8,005 nt of DNA from NCBI GenBank assembly GCA_029983435.1, contig JASBZN010000043.1:1-8005 (forward strand), in the 5' to 3' direction. The notes beneath the pieces are model-generated. The model saw only the letters and a program-made list of their open reading frames with translations, had not been told where the DNA came from and searched no databases. Position 1 is the stretch's first letter. Each line of letters starts with the position of its first letter. Shown here piece by piece: positions 5,912 through 8,005 of the stretch. The position numbers and the translations under genes were made by a program. The stretch comes from Urinicoccus sp. (GTDB taxonomy: Bacteria; Bacillota; Clostridia; Tissierellales; Peptoniphilaceae).

Positions 5912-6868
5912 ATGAATAAAACAATATTGGTTAGAACCATAAAGACAGCATTGGCTGCTCTTTTGGCAATACTTATATCCCAAGAACTTTCCTTAGAGTT
6001 TGCGGCAGCGGCAGGAATCATTGCCATATTAAACATATTTGATACGAGAAAGGCTACAGTAGAGGGTGGGTTAAAGCGAACCCTATCAGCAGTTATAGCC
6101 CTTGTGATAGGGGGCCTACTCTTTGAAAGTTTTGGTTATAGTACCTGGGTTTTTGGTCTGTATTTACTGATATTTGTTCCAGTATCCTTTCTTTTGAAAG
6201 TGGAATTGGGACTAGGCCCATCCAGCGTCATTGTAACCCACCTACTTGCTTTTGGGGAAATAAATTCAGCTATTATTTTAAATGAAATGGCTCTTGTATT
6301 TATAGGAACAGCCCTTGCCATGCTGACAAATTTCTATGCTCCAAATAGCCAAGATGAACTAAAGAAATTAATCGAAAGCATTGACCAAGATATGAAGTTT
6401 GTACTAAACCTGTTTGGTACATCCCTAGTAGCAAACCTTGATGTGAAAGTCTATGACGATAAGATTCAGGAATTGGAAGAAGATATAAAAAAGGCAATTG
6501 ACCTTGCAGTAATTGAAAATGAAAATTTAATTGAAAAGAGTAGGAGTTTTCTGTATGATCTTCACCTACGGGAGAGGGAAGTTGACCTATTGCAAGACAT
6601 GTATCACGACTTAAAAACAATTCCTCCAGAATATTCTGATGGGAAATATATTTCAGATCTTTTACGAATGGCTTCTGAAAATTTAACAGAAAAAGACAAT
6701 ATTTTAAAAGTAAAGGAAAGAATAAATTACTTAAAAGACCACTTCTACATGCTGAAACTTCCAGACAGTCACGAAGAGTTTGCTATCCGTTCTGCAATTT
6801 TTCAAGTATTTAGAAGTTTAGACCAATTTATTGATATTAGTAGCTATATTAATAATAAGTCAAGCTAA
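5912..6868 (+). CDS. ArAE/DUF939-type aromatic acid exporter family membrane protein
   Basis: AAAGGAG at 5899-5905 sets the ATG at 5912. The 318-aa protein has the two-part build of the ArAE (FUSC-like, DUF939/YqjA) family. Residues about 8-142 are hydrophobic, forming roughly five or six membrane segments, and include the typical segment starting LVRTIKTALAALLAI and the loop DTRKATVEGGLKR (44-56). Residues about 143-318 are soluble and rich in charged helices, with the conserved-looking LKDHFYMLKLPDSHEEF segment near the end. The length fits the family. These proteins are thought to export aromatic or other organic acids, but most Gram-positive members have never been tested. It stands alone between the terminator at 5754 and the regulator promoter at 6944. 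No convincing terminator follows it; a weak 6-bp inverted repeat (6861-6866 with 6889-6894) is all I find. Confidence 0.82.
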   Translation: MNKTILVRTIKTALAALLAILISQELSLEFAAAAGIIAILNIFDTRKATVEGGLKRTLSAVIALVIGGLLFESFGYSTWVFGLYLLIFVPVSFLLKVELGLGPSSVIVTHLLAFGEINSAIILNEMALVFIGTALAMLTNFYAPNSQDELKKLIESIDQDMKFVLNLFGTSLVANLDVKVYDDKIQELEEDIKKAIDLAVIENENLIEKSRSFLYDLHLREREVDLLQDMYHDLKTIPPEYSDGKYISDLLRMASENLTEKDNILKVKERINYLKDHFYMLKLPDSHEEFAIRSAIFQVFRSLDQFIDISSYINNKSS

Positions 6869-6943
6869 TAGGTTAAGTAGTTATGGGGAGCTTGCAATTT
6901 TAAACTGGATAAAGGAAACCTCATAGTCAAATAATAAAAACTA

Positions 6944-6972
6944 TTTACAAAAAATCACGAATATGGTACTAT
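6944..6972 (+). promoter_or_regulatory. Promoter of the XRE regulator operon
   Basis: TTTACA (6944-6949) and TACTAT (6967-6972) are separated by exactly 17 bp, and the -10 carries a TGG extension. Transcription should start near 6979, giving a leader of about 38 nt. The -10 lies inside the first copy of a 17-bp direct repeat. Confidence 0.8.
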
Positions 6973-7005
6973 AAATGTAACATAATTAGTACTAAAAATG
7001 TAACA
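6966..7005 (+). promoter_or_regulatory. Direct-repeat operator overlapping the XRE promoter
   Basis: gtactataaatgtaaca (6966-6982) and gtactaaaaatgtaaca (6989-7005) match at 16 of 17 positions with a centre-to-centre spacing of 23 bp, about two helix turns. The first copy covers the -10 and the likely start point; the second sits in the leader just before the ribosome binding site. That position fits repression by the XRE protein encoded directly downstream. Confidence 0.65.
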
Positions 7006-7016
7006 AGGAAGAAAAG

Positions 7017-7220
7017 ATGGAAGTAGAAATTGACAACAAAATTCGCGAATTTAGAAAAGAAAAAAATCTTTCCCAGCAAAAACTGGCTAAACTAGTTGGG
7101 CTCAAGAGGAGATCTATTATGGCCTATGAAAATAATACCATTAGTCCCACTCTTGAAACGGCCTATAAAATAGCAAAAGTTTTGGAAAAAGATTTTACGG
7201 AGGTTTTTATTTTTAAATAG
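7017..7220 (+). CDS. Small XRE-family helix-turn-helix regulator
   Basis: The 67-aa protein is almost entirely one Cro/CI-type helix-turn-helix. IREFRKEKNLSQQKLAKLVG (residues 9-28) is helix 1 and the first HTH helix; the recognition helix is around LKRRSIMAYENN (29-40), followed by SPTLETAYKIAKVL (43-56). The closing segment EKDFTEVFIFK is the usual short C-terminus of such YozG/Xre-like proteins. There is no separate ligand or protease domain. AAGGA at 7005-7009 precedes the ATG by seven bases. The direct repeat over its own promoter suggests autorepression, and the 8-nt gap to the next gene, whose ribosome binding site overlaps this stop codon, suggests coupled translation. It may control its partner gene or something else; the sequence does not say. 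Confidence 0.9.
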   Translation: MEVEIDNKIREFRKEKNLSQQKLAKLVGLKRRSIMAYENNTISPTLETAYKIAKVLEKDFTEVFIFK

Positions 7221-7228
7221 GAGGTAAA

Positions 7229-7654
7229 ATGGGTTTACTATTTAATAGCAAAGAAGATGTAAAAAAAGATGTGGAAGCAAGGTTTGGACAAGGTAAAAAT
7301 TTTCTCCTAGCAATCAAACACAATGGTCCTCTTAAATCAGGAATCGAATTGTTGGTTAGTAATGTACTTTATACTTATGACAACAACAGGACCTTTATCT
7401 TGGTTTTTGATGCCAAGGGGATTTACGAAAAGGAAATATCCAATTCAAATAAAACTAATTTTTATTTGATGCCAGAAAGTGAAATACAAAATTTCCAAAT
7501 AGATAAAAAACCTAATAAAGCCTATATCCACTTTGAACATCTAGGCAAGAAGGTTTCCTATGAAATTCCTTTTAAGGGCAAAATTTTTAAAAAGAACGAA
7601 AAAAATTTTCTCCAAGTTCAAAAAGATATAGACAAGTTCTTTCATTTTAACTAA
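7229..7654 (+). CDS. Hypothetical 141-aa protein co-transcribed with the XRE regulator
   Basis: AGGAGGT at 7219-7225 overlaps the stop codon of the regulator and lies four bases from the ATG. The 141-aa product has no signal peptide or membrane segment. It starts with a short charged helix (SKEDVKKDVEARFG), then alternates short beta-like stretches: FLLAIKHNG, GIELLVSNVLYTYD, TFILVFDAKGIYEKEI, KAYIHFEHLGKKVSYEI. It closes with a basic helix ending KDIDKFFHFN. This pattern, with IYEKEI followed by ESEIQNFQI, resembles bacterial PH-like domains, but that is a guess from shape and I do not recognise a family. Tight coupling to an autoregulated XRE gene suggests a shared function. Codon use looks like that of the host genes. 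Confidence 0.8.
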   Translation: MGLLFNSKEDVKKDVEARFGQGKNFLLAIKHNGPLKSGIELLVSNVLYTYDNNRTFILVFDAKGIYEKEISNSNKTNFYLMPESEIQNFQIDKKPNKAYIHFEHLGKKVSYEIPFKGKIFKKNEKNFLQVQKDIDKFFHFN

Positions 7655-7707
7655 GTGAAAAGACTGACCTAGAAGAATTAAACGTTCAACAAGACCTTTC
7701 TTTTGGT

Positions 7708-7736
7708 TTTTGCTGCCAAGGAAAATATGTTATAAT
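7708..7736 (+). promoter_or_regulatory. Promoter of the structured RNA
   Basis: TATAAT at 7731-7736 is a perfect -10 with a TGT extension. TTTTGC at 7708-7713 is a weak -35 at 17 bp; TTGCTG at 7710 is an alternative at 15 bp. The start would be close to 7743. Confidence 0.65.
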
Positions 7737-7741
7737 GGGTT

Positions 7742-7852
7742 TACTTCCTGCAGAGGCAGGGGTGATCCTAATTTTTAAAAAGTAAAAATGAATGGATTCA
7801 ATGATTCCCGCAAGGCGGGGGAAAGTCAAGTAAAATTTACTTGACTTTTTTT
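7742..7852 (+). ncRNA. Unassigned structured small RNA or terminating leader, about 110 nt
   Basis: A consensus promoter, four helices in a row and a terminator lie in a stretch without an open frame. Helix 1: cctgc (7747-7751) with gcagg (7756-7760), loop AGAG. Helix 2: tgatcc (7763-7768) with ggattca (7794-7800), one bulge, continuing inward as attttta (7771-7777) with taaaaat (7783-7789). Helix 3: cccgc (7807-7811) with gcggg (7815-7819). Helix 4 is the terminator. Helices 1 and 3 share the pattern TTCCyGC-loop-GCrGGGG. I compared it from memory with 6S, SRP RNA, tmRNA and common riboswitches (fluoride, THF, preQ1, guanidine, glycine) and found no match. It could be a stand-alone regulatory RNA or a riboswitch-like leader for the gene that may start at 7998. 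Confidence 0.6.
7822..7852 (+). terminator. Rho-independent terminator of the structured RNA
   Basis: Perfect 13-bp arms, aaagtcaagtaaa (7822-7834) and tttacttgacttt (7836-7848), flank a single A, and seven T run from 7846 to 7852. The A-tract on the left may let it act on both strands. Confidence 0.88.
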
Positions 7853-7997
7853 ATTTTAGTGATAGAATGAAACCAACATCAGAAATATACATTTTATAAA
7901 TTGTTTTGAAATTTTAAAATAGCTTATTTAAGTCCTTGGCATCACAGTGAATGAAGAGCTACATAGGAGTTGTCTTAATAAGTTTTGGAAGGAATGC

Positions 7998-8005
7998 ATG
8001 AATAA
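7998..8005 (+). CDS. Possible start of the next gene, cut by the window end
   Basis: GGAAGGA at 7988-7994 precedes an ATG at 7998 by a few bases, and only two full codons are visible (Met-Asn). Nothing can be said of the product. The 145 bases between the terminator and this ATG hold no other convincing element. Confidence 0.3.

Noticed and set aside
6300..6620. 106-aa minus-strand frame inside the ArAE gene
   Set aside because: It lies wholly within a recognised coding sequence and has no start signal; it is a shadow.
6861..6900. Terminator after the ArAE gene
   Set aside because: Only six pairs (caagct with agcttg), a 22-base loop and four T; too weak to call.
7742..7852. tracrRNA, 6S RNA, SRP RNA or fluoride riboswitch
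   Set aside because: There is no cas gene or CRISPR repeat in the window, and the characteristic conserved sequences of these RNAs are absent.
1..8005. CRISPR array, tRNA, rRNA or complete insertion sequence
   Set aside because: I found no regularly spaced repeats, no cloverleaf with conserved T-loop sequence, and no transposase reading frame on either strand.

Overview
The window reads as chromosomal DNA from a low-GC Gram-positive bacterium (Bacillota). Supporting signs are strong AGGAGG-type ribosome binding sites, extended -10 promoters, U-tailed hairpin terminators, and a CvfB-type S1 protein next to an RlmCD/RumA-type 23S rRNA methyltransferase. A Lactobacillales-like host is my best guess. 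It is an inference from gene families, and the genus cannot be resolved here.

Layout. (1) 1-1893 is housekeeping: the 3' part of cvfB followed 9 nt later by an rRNA (uracil-5-)-methyltransferase that has lost its iron-sulfur cysteines. (2) 1899-4241 is a visibly more AT-rich accessory segment. It holds a small SdpI-like membrane protein, a broken-looking Asn-rich peptide gene, a short anomalous block, and a membrane-anchored S41 peptidase with a perfect 17-bp inverted repeat over its first codons. It closes with a strong terminator. (3) 4242-4686 is a decayed spacer without a clear gene. (4) 4687-5421 encodes a CPBP intramembrane protease. (5) 5511-5744 is a small conserved-looking gene broken by one in-frame TAG, followed by a terminator nearly identical to the one at 4213. 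(6) 5912-6868 encodes an ArAE/DUF939-type membrane protein. (7) 7017-7654 is a two-gene operon, an XRE repressor plus a 141-aa protein of unknown function, driven by a promoter overlaid by a 17-bp direct repeat that looks like an autoregulatory operator. (8) 7742-7852 looks like an independently transcribed structured small RNA, or a leader that terminates. A next gene may begin at 7998.

All clear genes lie on the + strand. The most unusual material is the peptide/SdpI/S41 segment, which resembles a degraded peptide-toxin, immunity and peptidase locus, and the unassigned RNA at 7742-7852. SdpI-like and CPBP proteins are both families with members that protect against antimicrobial peptides. 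A shared immunity role here is only an inference.
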